From NCBI RefSeq assembly GCF_014493765.1, contig NZ_JACTVJ010000017.1, positions 62,001 to 126,000 on the forward strand: a stretch of DNA of 64,000 nucleotides. Direction: 5' to 3'. Below, one piece after another: positions 8,085 through 16,564 of this stretch (positions within the stretch are counted from its first letter, which is position 1; every line of letters begins with the position of its first letter). Source of the DNA: Streptomyces polyasparticus (GTDB lineage Bacteria; Actinomycetota; Actinomycetes; Streptomycetales; Streptomycetaceae). The position numbers were made by a program, and so were the translations under genes. The notes under the pieces were generated by a model that did no database searches, was not told the DNA's origin, and worked only from the letters and a program-made list of their open reading frames with translations.

Positions 8085-8282
8085 ATGGCCAACCGCGAGC
8101 TCTGGTCGTACAAGGACATCGCCGCACACATCCGGGTCCAGCCGGACACCGTGCGCTCGTACCGCAAACACGGGCTGCTCCCTCCGCCGGACCATGTGGA
8201 AGGCGGCAAGCCGTACTGGTACGCCGACACGATCCGCCGCTGGGTGGCCAGCCGGCCGGGCAACAGAGGCCGCAAGGAGTAA
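8085..8282 (+). CDS. Small helix-turn-helix DNA-binding protein (MerR/excisionase-like fold)
   Basis: A 65-residue protein, almost entirely a winged helix-turn-helix: ELWSYKDIAAHIRVQPDTVRSY is the HTH, and HGLLPPPDHVEGGKPYW with TIRRWVASRPG forms the wing and final helix. It resembles the MarR/AlpA-like small regulators common in actinobacteria and has no effector domain. AGGGAGG lies 8 bases before the ATG at 8085; a GTG three codons upstream is less well placed. It stands alone, followed by a strong bidirectional terminator. It could autoregulate through the direct repeat upstream. Targets are unknown. Confidence 0.8.
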   Translation: MANRELWSYKDIAAHIRVQPDTVRSYRKHGLLPPPDHVEGGKPYWYADTIRRWVASRPGNRGRKE

Positions 8283-8294
8283 GCAGAACGCAGC

Positions 8295-8328
8295 GGGCCC
8301 CCGCTCCCCGAACAGGGAGCGGGGGCCC
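8295..8328. terminator. Strong bidirectional terminator between convergent genes
   Basis: A perfect 14-bp stem, GGGCCCCCGCTCCC (8295-8308) with GGGAGCGGGGGCCC (8315-8328), around a 6-base loop. It separates the convergent HTH gene and the MMPL exporter gene. Confidence 0.85.
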
Positions 8329-8355
8329 GGCCGTTCGGGCCGCGAGCCCGACCGC

Positions 8356-10575
8356 TCAGACTCCGGCGCCGACCTTCTCGCGCACCTCCGGCTCGGCCAC
8401 CACCGTCCCGGACTCCCCCTCGCTCAGCCCGAACCGCTCATGCATCCGCCGCAGCGGCCCGGGCGCCCACCAGGTCCAGCGCCCGGTGAGCTTGAGCACG
8501 GCAGGGACGAGGAGGCTCCGTACGACCATCGCGTCCATCAGCACGGCGAGCGCGATCCCGAGGCCCAGCATCTTGGTGTTGGTGACCCGTGACGTGCCGA
8601 TCGCCACCATCACCACCGCGAGGATCACCGCGGCGGCCGTGATCAGCCCACCGGTGTGCTGGAGGCCGAACTTCACGGAGTGCTCGTGCCGCCCGGTCCG
8701 GTCGTACTCCTCCTTGATCCGCGAGAGCAGGAACACCCCGTAGTCCATGGAGAGTCCGAAGGCCACGCAGAACATCAGGACGGGCAGGGTCGTCTCGATG
8801 TCCCCGGTCGTGGTGAAGCCGAGCAGTCCCGACAGATGCCCCTCCTGGAAGATCCACACCATCGCGCCGAACATCGCGGTGAGACTGAGGCCGTTGAGCA
8901 GCACGGCCTGGAGCGGGATCAGCACACTGCCGGTGAGCAGGAAGACCAGGAGCAGGGTGACGACGGCGATGATCCCGAGCGCCCACGGAAGTTGTTCGCC
9001 GATCGCCGCCTTGGAGTCCTCCAGCTGAGCGGCGCGTCCGGTCACCGAGGTCTCGAACGGGGCCTGCTGACCGCGCAGTTCGTGCACCAGACGCTGCGCC
9101 TGCTCGCCGACCGCCTCACCCTTGGGCAGCACGGTGAAGTACGCGGCGCCGCCTGAGGCCGAGGGCACCGGGCCCTCGACCCGCAGCACGTCCGGCAGCT
9201 TGTCGACACCGTCGCGATACGCCGCGTACTCCTGCGCGCTCGCCTTGCCCGCGAGCACCTTGAGCGTGCCGGCCGGGCTGCCCGGGAAGCCGTCGCGGAT
9301 GTGCTCCTGTACGACATGGGACTCGGCGCTCGCGGGCAGCTGGCGGTCGTCCGGGGTGCCGAACTTGACGCCCAGGAACGGCAGTCCGAGCAGCAGCAGC
9401 CCGGCGGTGGTGGCCACGGCGAAGACCGGAGCCCGGCGCATCACCAGCGCGGCCGCCCTGCCCCAGCCCGCGCCCTGCTCCTTGCGGGGTTCCCGGTTGC
9501 GACGCCACAGCCTGCGCAGATCGAGGGAGTTGACGCGCTCGCCGAGCAGCATGAGCGCCGCCGGGAGCAGGATCAGTGCCGCAGCGGCCGCGAGCAGCAC
9601 CACCGCGATCCCCGCGTACGCGAAGGAGCGCAGGAAGTACTGCGGGAAGAGCAGCATCGCGGCCAGCGAGACGGCGACGGTCAGCGCCGAGAACAGGACG
9701 GTCCGCCCGGCGGTCCGCAGCGTCGTGCCCACCGCGGCCCGCACATCGGCGCCCGCGGCGAGCTCCTCGCGGTAGCGGCGGACGATGAACAGGGCGTAGT
9801 CGATGGCGAGTCCGAGGCCGAGCGCGGTCGTGAGGTTCATCGCGAAGACCGAGACGTCGGTGAACTCGGTGATGCCGCGAAGCACCGCGTTGGTCCCGAG
9901 GATCGCCACGATGCCGACGAGCAGCGGGAGCAACGCGGCGACCGCACTGCCGAAGACCATCACGAGCAGCACGAGCGTCACCGGCAGGGCGATCATCTCG
10001 GCCCTGAGCAGGTCCTCCTGGATGGTCTCGGTCATCTCGTGCTGCACCGCGACGGGCCCGCCGACGGACACCTCGACCGGCCCGTGCTGCCCGCGCAGAC
10101 CGGGCGCGATCCGCTCCAGGGTCTCGGCCGCGGTCTTCTCGTCGCCCTCGATCCGGGCGGAGATCAGCGCGCGGCGGCCGTCCTCGGCCCGCAGCGCGGC
10201 CCGCGCCCGCTCGGGCGCCTGCCAGTACGAGCCGACGCCGGTGACTCCGTCCTCGGCGGCGAGCCGCTCGGCGATCCCGCGGCCCTCGGCGGCCACGGCC
10301 GGGGCGTCGACCCCGGCCTCGCCGCTGTCGACGAGGAGCAGCACATTGGGCTCCGACTCGGGGAACTCCCGCTCCAACACCTCGGTCGCATACGTGGATT
10401 CGGCGGCCGGATCCTCCCAGCCGCCGCTGCCCATCCGGTCGGCGACCCCGCTGCCGGCGAACACGGCGAGTGCGGTGACGACCAGGGCGAGCAGGAGCGA
10501 GAGCCGGGGGCGGGCGGTCACGAGCCGGGAGAAGCCCCGGAGCTCCGGCGGGCTGCTGGCGGGTTCGGCAGGCAT
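8356..10575 (-). CDS. MMPL-family RND-type membrane exporter
   Basis: A 739-residue polytopic membrane protein of the MMPL (RND superfamily) type. It has two similar halves. Each begins with a membrane helix (LSLLLALVVTALAVFAGSG; VFAVATTAGLLLLGLPFLG) and a large extracytoplasmic loop, followed by five further helices. Characteristic stretches are TTALGLGLAIDYALFIVRRYREEL in the first half and FGLSMDYGVFLLSRIKEEYDRTG in the second, where the acidic residues likely relay protons. Such proteins export lipids, siderophores or drugs. It is divergent from a TetR gene at 10754, with two palindromes between them, the usual layout of a TetR-repressed efflux pump. The substrate is unknown. ATG at 10575. 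Confidence 0.92.
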   Translation of the reverse strand: MPAEPASSPPELRGFSRLVTARPRLSLLLALVVTALAVFAGSGVADRMGSGGWEDPAAESTYATEVLEREFPESEPNVLLLVDSGEAGVDAPAVAAEGRGIAERLAAEDGVTGVGSYWQAPERARAALRAEDGRRALISARIEGDEKTAAETLERIAPGLRGQHGPVEVSVGGPVAVQHEMTETIQEDLLRAEMIALPVTLVLLVMVFGSAVAALLPLLVGIVAILGTNAVLRGITEFTDVSVFAMNLTTALGLGLAIDYALFIVRRYREELAAGADVRAAVGTTLRTAGRTVLFSALTVAVSLAAMLLFPQYFLRSFAYAGIAVVLLAAAAALILLPAALMLLGERVNSLDLRRLWRRNREPRKEQGAGWGRAAALVMRRAPVFAVATTAGLLLLGLPFLGVKFGTPDDRQLPASAESHVVQEHIRDGFPGSPAGTLKVLAGKASAQEYAAYRDGVDKLPDVLRVEGPVPSASGGAAYFTVLPKGEAVGEQAQRLVHELRGQQAPFETSVTGRAAQLEDSKAAIGEQLPWALGIIAVVTLLLVFLLTGSVLIPLQAVLLNGLSLTAMFGAMVWIFQEGHLSGLLGFTTTGDIETTLPVLMFCVAFGLSMDYGVFLLSRIKEEYDRTGRHEHSVKFGLQHTGGLITAAAVILAVVMVAIGTSRVTNTKMLGLGIALAVLMDAMVVRSLLVPAVLKLTGRWTWWAPGPLRRMHERFGLSEGESGTVVAEPEVREKVGAGV

Positions 10576-10597
10576 GCGGTGTCCCCTTCACCGTACG

Positions 10598-10649
10598 AAA
10601 CACGAGCGATCGCTCGCGTTTCTTCAGAATGCGAGCGACCGCTCGCATT
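10598..10649. promoter_or_regulatory. Twin palindromic operators for the divergent TetR
   Basis: Two inverted repeats share a GCGAGCG/CGCTCGC core: 10598-10621 (24 bp centred on GATC, one mismatched pair) and 10628-10649 (22 bp, arms AATGCGAGCG and CGCTCGCATT around AC). They lie 23-75 bases upstream of the MMPL ATG and before the TetR gene, so TetR probably represses both genes here. Centres are about 29 bp apart. Confidence 0.8.
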
Positions 10650-10753
10650 TGTCAACCGCCTCCTGCACCATGGGCTCACATAGGCTCGGACCTCAGGGCG
10701 TGGGAGCGGGAGAGGACGAGGGAGTGGGCGTGGGCCAGGGAGTGGAGAGCGCG

Positions 10754-11401
10754 ATGCCCGACCAGGCGCAAGAGGCCGCGGCTTCGAAGCCGCGCCGCCG
10801 CCAGGCACGCGGGGAGCGCCGGGCCGCCCAGCTCCTCGACGCCGCGGCCGTCGTCTTCGCCGAGGTCGGCTACACGGCGGCGAGCACCAACGCCATCGCA
10901 CGCGAGGCCGGGGTCTCGCCCGGGACGCTGTACCAGTTCTTTCCGAACAAGGAGGCCATCGCCGTCGAGCTGGGCGGCCGGCTCCTGGAGCAGTGGCGCA
11001 CCACGAACGGCCGGGCACTGTCGCCCGAGAACGTCCAACTGCCGCTCGCCCAGATGGTGGACGCGATGGTGGACCCGCTCCTCGAGTTCAACTCACGGAA
11101 CCCCGCGTTCCATGTGCTCATGCACGGTCCGGACAGCCCCGGCCAGGTCACGGAGGCCTTCGAGACCCTGCACGGCGCGGTGTGCCGGCGGATCGAGGAG
11201 CTGCTCGCGCTCTATCTGCCGGACACCCCGAAGTCCGAGATCACGATCTTCGCCAACACCGTGCTCGCCCTCTTCAAAGCCGGGCTCGACCTGCTCGCCG
11301 TCCATCAGGACGAGCAGGCCGCGTACCGCACGGAGCTGAAGAGGGCCCTGTTCCGCTACCTCGATCCGGTGATCGGGGACTGCCTGCCGCCCGGCCCGTA
11401 A
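10754..11401 (+). CDS. TetR/AcrR-family transcriptional repressor
   Basis: A 215-residue regulator. The N-terminal HTH reads LLDAAAVVFAEVGYTAASTNAIAREAGVSPGTLYQFFPNKEAI split across residues 25-65, a textbook TetR domain. The rest is a helical ligand-binding domain ending YLDPVIGDCLPPGP. The start is uncertain: ATG at 10754 (after GGAGAG) is chosen, with in-frame GTGs at 10742 and 10730 as alternatives. It is divergent from the MMPL exporter, with twin palindromes between them, so it very likely represses the pump and itself. The ligand is unknown. Confidence 0.88.
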   Translation: MPDQAQEAAASKPRRRQARGERRAAQLLDAAAVVFAEVGYTAASTNAIAREAGVSPGTLYQFFPNKEAIAVELGGRLLEQWRTTNGRALSPENVQLPLAQMVDAMVDPLLEFNSRNPAFHVLMHGPDSPGQVTEAFETLHGAVCRRIEELLALYLPDTPKSEITIFANTVLALFKAGLDLLAVHQDEQAAYRTELKRALFRYLDPVIGDCLPPGP

Positions 11402-11459
11402 CGCGGACGCGGCCTCGGCGCCCTCTGCCCCTTCACCAGACCTCGACTCCCCTGCACCT

Positions 11460-12674
11460 TCACCAGGCCTCCGACCCCTGCACCCGCCCTTCGGGCAGCG
11501 CCTTCTGACCGACGCCGGCCCGCAGCTTCATCGCGGTGAGCGGGAACACGAGCACCGACACCATCCCCGCCCCGACGAGTGCCGCCGCCTCGCTGCTCTT
11601 GAGCAGCCCCTCCTCCAGGCCGATCGTCGTGATCGCCACGACCAGCGGAAGCGCCGTCGAGGCATACAGACTCAGCGCCGTACGGTCGCGCCGCCCCAGG
11701 TCACGCGGTGCGAGCAGCCATACGGGCAGTCCGCGCACGAGGAGGAACAGCACGAGGAACAAGGGAAGCAGCAACAGCGCCCGGCCGCCGTCGAGCAGTG
11801 CGCCGAGGTCGAAGCTGATCCCCGTGACCACGTAGAACACCGGCACCAGGAAGCCAAAGCCCATCGCCTCCACCTTGGAGACGACCTCGTGCGCACTGTC
11901 GGGCGCGGCCCGGTGCAGCACGATCCGCGTGATCATCCCGGCGGCGAACGCGCCGAGCAGCACATCGAGCCCGAGCCAGGTCGCCAGGCCCAGCATGAGG
12001 GCGAGCAGCAGGACGACCAGACGGACCGCGAACTGCCCGCTGCTGTGCAGCGTCTTGGCGATCACCCGGGCGAACCACGGCTGGTGCGGCCGCATCGCCC
12101 ACAGCACCGCTCCGGCGGTGAGCAGCGCGAACAGCACGAGCACCACGGTGGACTCGCCCGCGCTGCGCCCGCTGAGCAGCACCGCCATCGCGATGATCGG
12201 CCCGAACTCGCCGCAGGCGCCGACCGCCTGCATCACCGAGCCGAAGCGGCTGCGCAGATCGCCCGCGTCCCGGAGCAGCGGCAGCACCGTGCCGAGCGCG
12301 GTCGAGGTGAGCGCCGTGCCGATGCAGACGGCCTTGCTGAAGCCCCCGGCCGCGAGCAGGAACCCCACGCCGAGCCCCAGGACGAGCGCGCACACCCAGG
12401 CCCAGGCCGCGCGGGTCAGGGTGTCGCCGCGGATCCGGTCGAACTCGATCTCGTATCCCGCAAGGAAGATCAGCATGGCGAGGCCGAGATGCGACAGGCC
12501 GTCGACCAGGTCGCCCTCGGTCGCCCAGCCGAGCACATCGGGGCCGATGACGATGCCGAGCACGATCTCGAAGATGACCAGCGGCACGGGCAGCCAGCGG
12601 CCCACGCCGTAGGCGAGCAGGGGCGCGAGAACCGCGATGGACATGATCAGGATCAGCGTCCCAGACTGCGACAT
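11460..12674 (-). CDS. Cation:proton antiporter (CPA2/KefB-like membrane domain)
   Basis: A 404-residue membrane protein with about 12 hydrophobic segments in the Na+/H+ exchanger fold. The first helices read LILIMSIAVLAPLLAYGVG and VPLVIFEIVLGIVIGP, followed by HLGLAMLIFLAGYEIEFDRI, which is typical of CPA2 members. GLDVLLGAFAAGMI holds an aspartate in the unwound helix region. No C-terminal TrkA-N domain is present, so it is the membrane part alone. It probably exchanges monovalent cations for protons; ion specificity cannot be read. It is divergent from PrsW with only 55 bases between start codons, and convergent with the TetR gene. Confidence 0.88.
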   Translation of the reverse strand: MSQSGTLILIMSIAVLAPLLAYGVGRWLPVPLVIFEIVLGIVIGPDVLGWATEGDLVDGLSHLGLAMLIFLAGYEIEFDRIRGDTLTRAAWAWVCALVLGLGVGFLLAAGGFSKAVCIGTALTSTALGTVLPLLRDAGDLRSRFGSVMQAVGACGEFGPIIAMAVLLSGRSAGESTVVLVLFALLTAGAVLWAMRPHQPWFARVIAKTLHSSGQFAVRLVVLLLALMLGLATWLGLDVLLGAFAAGMITRIVLHRAAPDSAHEVVSKVEAMGFGFLVPVFYVVTGISFDLGALLDGGRALLLLPLFLVLFLLVRGLPVWLLAPRDLGRRDRTALSLYASTALPLVVAITTIGLEEGLLKSSEAAALVGAGMVSVLVFPLTAMKLRAGVGQKALPEGRVQGSEAW

Positions 12675-12729
12675 AACGGCTGTTTACCATAGGCTCCGGT
12701 CAAATCAGCCGAATCCGGAGGTACTTGCC

Positions 12730-13635
12730 ATGCCCCCCACTCCCGTGGGCAACACCCCCGAGATCACCCCCGGCCTGTGGAAACGCTGCCTCTGGGGCGG
12801 CCTGACCCTCTGGCTGCTCACCGCGGTCGTCACGTACGCCACGAAGAACACGACACTCCTGCCGACCCTGATCCTGCTCGGCAGCTTCCTGGTGCCGGCC
12901 GTCTTCGTCATGTGGGCGTACGAGCGGCACGGCCGCGACCTCGGCGTGGGCGTGATCCTCGGCTGCTTCGTGACCGGCGGAATCCTGGGCGTGCTCGGCG
13001 CCTCGGTGATGGAGTACTACCTCCTGCACCCCTCCCTGTGGATGTTCGTCGGGGTCGGCCTGATCGAGGAGGCGGTCAAGCTCGCCGCCCTGATGTGGGT
13101 GGTCCGCCGGCGTCCGCAGCTGCGCGGTATCCGCACCGGTCTGGTGCTCGGCGCTGCGGTCGGCTTCGGGTTCGCCGCGTTCGAGAGTGCCGGGTACGCC
13201 TTCAACGCCGCGGTCACCACGAAGGGCATCGATCTGCGCGCCCTCCTGGAGACGGAGCTCCTTCGCGGGGTACTCGCCCCGTTCGGCCACGGCCTGTGGA
13301 CGGCGATCGCGGGCGCGGTGCTCTTCGCGTACCGCCGCCCCGACGGCCGCTTCCGCTTCGCGGGCCCCGTGATCGGCACGTATCTGGGGGTGGCGCTCCT
13401 GCACGCACTGTGGGACTCGATGCACGGCATCGCGATCTGGCTGGTCGCCCGCATCACCACCAGCGGCCTCGACCGCTCGCTCTTCGCGCAGGGCTATATC
13501 CCCGAACCCACCGACCAGCAGAAACATCTCTTCACGCTGTTCTCCGTCGGCGGCCTCGTGCTGATCTCGCTGGTCGGCATCAAGTGGCTCCGCTCGCTCG
13601 CCCATCGCGACAGCACTTGGAAAAGTACCCCCTAG
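12730..13635 (+). CDS. PrsW-family intramembrane metalloprotease
   Basis: A 301-residue membrane protein with about eight helices. The conserved PrsW motifs are all visible: EEAVK near residues 113-117, FESAGY near 151, a histidine in FGHGLW near 187, and HALWD near 225, which together make the metal site and catalytic glutamates. In Bacillus PrsW cleaves an anti-sigma factor; Streptomyces carries several paralogues with unknown substrates. GGAGG lies 8 bases before the ATG at 12730. The stop codon TAG at 13633-13635 lies inside the copper-responsive palindrome of the next operon. No anti-sigma gene is adjacent, so its substrate cannot be inferred. Confidence 0.9.
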   Translation: MPPTPVGNTPEITPGLWKRCLWGGLTLWLLTAVVTYATKNTTLLPTLILLGSFLVPAVFVMWAYERHGRDLGVGVILGCFVTGGILGVLGASVMEYYLLHPSLWMFVGVGLIEEAVKLAALMWVVRRRPQLRGIRTGLVLGAAVGFGFAAFESAGYAFNAAVTTKGIDLRALLETELLRGVLAPFGHGLWTAIAGAVLFAYRRPDGRFRFAGPVIGTYLGVALLHALWDSMHGIAIWLVARITTSGLDRSLFAQGYIPEPTDQQKHLFTLFSVGGLVLISLVGIKWLRSLAHRDSTWKSTP

Positions 13636-13643
13636 GGGTATAC
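13625..13643. promoter_or_regulatory. CsoR-type copper operator of copZ-copA
   Basis: GTACCCCCTAGGGGTATAC is a near-perfect inverted repeat of the TACCCCC-GGGGTA type bound by the copper repressor CsoR. It lies 130 bases before the copZ ATG and contains the PrsW stop codon. Copper-induced release of CsoR is inferred from the family. Confidence 0.85.
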
Positions 13644-13772
13644 GGTGGAGAGCGTGAGGGAGGCCCCGGCAGTACCGGCCTCCTCATGGGGCACCCTGGT
13701 GCGACACCGTGCCGCTTTGTGCCCTTTCAGCAGACGCACTTCGAAGACGCACTCCCTCGACAGGAGAACGAC

Positions 13773-14081
13773 ATGACCGCCCAGACCGAGCTCCCCCAGG
13801 CCGAGACCACCGGTTCCTGCTGCGGCGGCGGTGGCTGCAGCAGCACCCCGGCCGCCGACGCGCAGGGCAGTGTGACCACCGTCTACCAGGTCACCGGCAT
13901 GAGCTGCGGCCACTGCGAGGGCGCCATCTCCGCCGAGCTCTCCGAGCTGCCGGGCGTCACCTCCGTGAAGGCCGTCGCCTCCACCGGCCAGGTCACCGTG
14001 ATCTCCGACGCCGAGCTCGACGACGAGGCCGTACGCGCCGCGATCGACGAGGCCGGCTACGAGCTGACCGGCCGCGCCTGA
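13773..14081 (+). CDS. copZ: Copper chaperone CopZ (heavy-metal-associated domain) with N-terminal cysteine cluster
   Basis: A 102-residue protein. Residues about 35-102 are a heavy-metal-associated domain with the Cu(I)-binding motif GMSCGHC and the usual beta-alpha-beta-beta-alpha-beta layout, ending IDEAGYELTGRA. Ahead of it is a flexible leader containing SCCGGGGCSS, a second cysteine cluster not found in minimal CopZ that may bind additional metal. It carries Cu(I) in the cytosol and hands it to CopA. GGAG precedes the ATG at 13773 by 7-8 bases. A CsoR-type operator lies upstream and copA downstream. Confidence 0.92.
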   Translation: MTAQTELPQAETTGSCCGGGGCSSTPAADAQGSVTTVYQVTGMSCGHCEGAISAELSELPGVTSVKAVASTGQVTVISDAELDDEAVRAAIDEAGYELTGRA

Positions 14082-14104
14082 GCCGTCGCCGTACCAGTTG
14101 ACGC

Positions 14105-14143
14105 ACCAGGGGGTGTGCGGCCTCAGGCCGTACGCCCCCTGGT
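14105..14143. terminator. Long hairpin between copZ and copA
   Basis: ACCAGGGGG at the left end pairs with CCCCCTGGT at the right, and GCGGCCT with AGGCCGT inside, giving a hairpin of about 39 bases in the 95-base gap. No T-run follows. It may attenuate readthrough so that copZ is made in excess over copA, or it may protect the 3' end of a processed copZ mRNA. Confidence 0.6.
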
Positions 14144-14176
14144 CCTCGTAGCCCAGAGCACTCCCGAAAGAACCCC

Positions 14177-16456
14177 ATGCCCTCAGCAGCCCCTGACGCC
14201 ATAACCGTGCCGACCGCCGAGGTCGAGCTCGCCATCGGCGGGATGACCTGCGCCTCGTGCTCCTCGCGGATCGAGCGCAAGCTCAACCGGATCGAGGGCG
14301 TCACGGCCTCGGTCAACCTCGCCACGGAGAAGGCACGGGTCGCGTACGGCGGGCAGGTGGCGGTCCCCGATCTGATCGCGACCGTGGAGAAGCTGGGGTA
14401 CTCGGCGCACGAGATCGTGCCCGAGCCGCCCGTGGACGCGGACTCCCCCGAGCCCTCCGGCTCTCCCGAAGCACACGAGGCCGATGCCCTGCGGCAGCGC
14501 TTCACCGTCAGCGCAGTGCTCGCGCTGCCCGTGATCCTGATGGCGATGGTGCCGGCGCTGCAGTTCGACAACTGGCAGTGGCTCTCGCTGACCCTCGCCG
14601 CGCCCGTCGTGGTCTGGGGCGGGCTGCCCTTCCACCGCGCCGCGTGGACCAACGCGCGGCATGGCGCGGCCACCATGGACACCCTGGTCTCGGTGGGCAC
14701 GCTCGCCGCCTTCGGCTGGTCCCTGTGGGCGCTGTTCTTCGGTGACGCCGGCATGCCGGGCATGCGGCACGGGTTCGATCTCACGGTCTCGCGTGCGGAC
14801 GGCTCGTCCACGATCTATCTCGAAGTGGCCGCAGGGGTCGTCACCTTCATCCTGCTCGGGCGCTGGCTCGAGGCGCGCGCCAAGCGCAAGGCGGGTGCCG
14901 CCCTGCGGGCGCTGCTCGAACTGGGCGCCCGCGACGCGGCGGTGCTGCGCGGCGGGGTCGAGGTGCGGGTGCCGGTCGCGGCGCTGCGGGTGGGCGACCG
15001 TTTCGTCGTACGGCCCGGCGAGAAGATCGCCACGGACGGGACGGTGGTCGAGGGCGCCTCGGCGATCGACGCCTCGCTACTCACCGGGGAGTCGGTACCG
15101 GTGGACGTGGTGGTGGGTTCGCCGGTGACGGGCGCGACCGTGAACGCCGGCGGGCGGCTCGTCGTCGAGGCCACGCGGGTGGGCGCCGACACCCAGCTCG
15201 CGCACATGGCCAAGCTCGTGGAGGACGCGCAGAACGGCAAGGCGCAGGTGCAGCGGCTCGCGGACCGGATCGCCGCGGTGTTCGTGCCGGTGGTCCTCCT
15301 CATCGCGGCGGGCACGCTCGGCTGGTGGCTCGGGACGACCGGGGACGCGAACGCGGCGTTCACGGCGGCGGTCGCGGTCCTGATCATCGCCTGCCCGTGC
15401 GCCCTCGGCCTCGCGACGCCGACCGCGCTCATGGTCGGCACGGGACGCGGCGCCCAGTTGGGCATCCTCATCAAGGGCCCCGAGGTCCTGGAGTCCACCC
15501 GCCGCGTGGACACGGTGGTCCTGGACAAGACGGGGACGGTGACGTCGGGGCGGATGGAGCTGGTGTCGGTGGTCACCGACGGCTCCGCACAGGACTCCGT
15601 ACGGGACGAAGAGGTGCTGCGGTACGCGGCGGCCGTCGAGCAGGCCTCGGAGCATCCGGTGGGGCGCGCGGTGGCCGCGGGGTTCGACGGGGAGCTGCCG
15701 CCTGTCTCGGACTTCGCGAACACGCCCGGGCTCGGGGTGCGCGGGACCGCCGAGGGGCGCACGGTCCTGGTGGGACGGGCTGCGCTGCTCGCCTCGGAGG
15801 GGATCTCCGTGCCCGCCTCCGGCGCGCTCGCCGCCGCACGGTCCGCGGCCGAGGCCGAGGGGCGCACCGCCGTCCTGGTCGCCTGGGACGGGCGCGTACG
15901 GGCGGTGCTCGGTGTGGCCGACGCGGTGAAGCCGACCAGCGCCGAGGCGGTGGCGCGGCTGCGGGAGCTGGGTCTGAAGCCGCTGCTCCTCACCGGGGAC
16001 AACGCCGATGTCGCGCGGACCGTGGCCGCCGAGGTGGGAATCGCAGCCGAGGACGTGATCGCCGAGGTGCTGCCGCAGGACAAGGTCGACGTCGTACGGC
16101 GGCTGCAGGCCGAGGGGCGCACGGTCGCGATGGTCGGCGACGGCGTGAACGACGCGGCCGCCCTCGCCACCGCCGATCTCGGTCTCGCGATGGGCACGGG
16201 CACGGATGCCGCGATCCAGGCCGGCGATCTCACGCTCGTGCGGGGGGACCTCCGTGTGGCCGCCGACGCGATCCGGCTCGCGCGGCGCACGCTGGCCACG
16301 ATCAAGGGCAACCTTTTCTGGGCCTTCGGCTACAACGTGGCGGCGCTTCCGCTGGCCGCGGCGGGGCTGCTCAACCCGATGATCGCGGGGGCGGCGATGG
16401 CCTTCTCGTCCGTCTTCGTGGTCTCGAACAGCCTGCGGCTGCGGCGGTTCTCCTGA
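14177..16456 (+). CDS. copA: Copper-exporting P1B-type ATPase CopA
   Basis: A 759-residue Cu(I) efflux ATPase. One N-terminal metal-binding domain carries GGMTCASC (residues about 20-28). Eight membrane helices follow, with the transmembrane CPCALGLATP that binds Cu(I), the actuator motif LTGESVP, the phosphorylation motif DKTGTVTSG, the HP dipeptide in ASEHPVG, and the hinge GDGVNDAAAL. The C-terminal pair includes WAFGYNVAALPLAA and MAFSSVFVVSNSLRL, both typical of CopA. It pumps Cu(I) out of the cytosol and receives it from CopZ encoded just upstream. The ATG at 14177 has a GAAAGAA-type weak site. Confidence 0.96.
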   Translation: MPSAAPDAITVPTAEVELAIGGMTCASCSSRIERKLNRIEGVTASVNLATEKARVAYGGQVAVPDLIATVEKLGYSAHEIVPEPPVDADSPEPSGSPEAHEADALRQRFTVSAVLALPVILMAMVPALQFDNWQWLSLTLAAPVVVWGGLPFHRAAWTNARHGAATMDTLVSVGTLAAFGWSLWALFFGDAGMPGMRHGFDLTVSRADGSSTIYLEVAAGVVTFILLGRWLEARAKRKAGAALRALLELGARDAAVLRGGVEVRVPVAALRVGDRFVVRPGEKIATDGTVVEGASAIDASLLTGESVPVDVVVGSPVTGATVNAGGRLVVEATRVGADTQLAHMAKLVEDAQNGKAQVQRLADRIAAVFVPVVLLIAAGTLGWWLGTTGDANAAFTAAVAVLIIACPCALGLATPTALMVGTGRGAQLGILIKGPEVLESTRRVDTVVLDKTGTVTSGRMELVSVVTDGSAQDSVRDEEVLRYAAAVEQASEHPVGRAVAAGFDGELPPVSDFANTPGLGVRGTAEGRTVLVGRAALLASEGISVPASGALAAARSAAEAEGRTAVLVAWDGRVRAVLGVADAVKPTSAEAVARLRELGLKPLLLTGDNADVARTVAAEVGIAAEDVIAEVLPQDKVDVVRRLQAEGRTVAMVGDGVNDAAALATADLGLAMGTGTDAAIQAGDLTLVRGDLRVAADAIRLARRTLATIKGNLFWAFGYNVAALPLAAAGLLNPMIAGAAMAFSSVFVVSNSLRLRRFS

Positions 16457-16528
16457 CGCTGTCCGGCCGCGATCCGGCAAGGGACCGTTCGGGGTCGAGC
16501 TGGGGTCCGGTCGGGTTCCAGCTGGGGC

Positions 16529-16558
16529 TTCACATTCTCCCCACAACTCCCTTACGCT
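16529..16558 (+). promoter_or_regulatory. Possible promoter of the candidate small RNA
   Basis: TTCACA (16529-16534), an 18-base spacer and TACGCT (16553-16558) resemble a housekeeping promoter, predicting a start near 16565. The match is moderate. Confidence 0.35.
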
Positions 16559-16564
16559 ATGGAC

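Noticed and set aside
9301-10683. Plus-strand frame opposite the MMPL gene
   Set aside because: Charged low-complexity product mirroring the codon bias of the real gene on the other strand.
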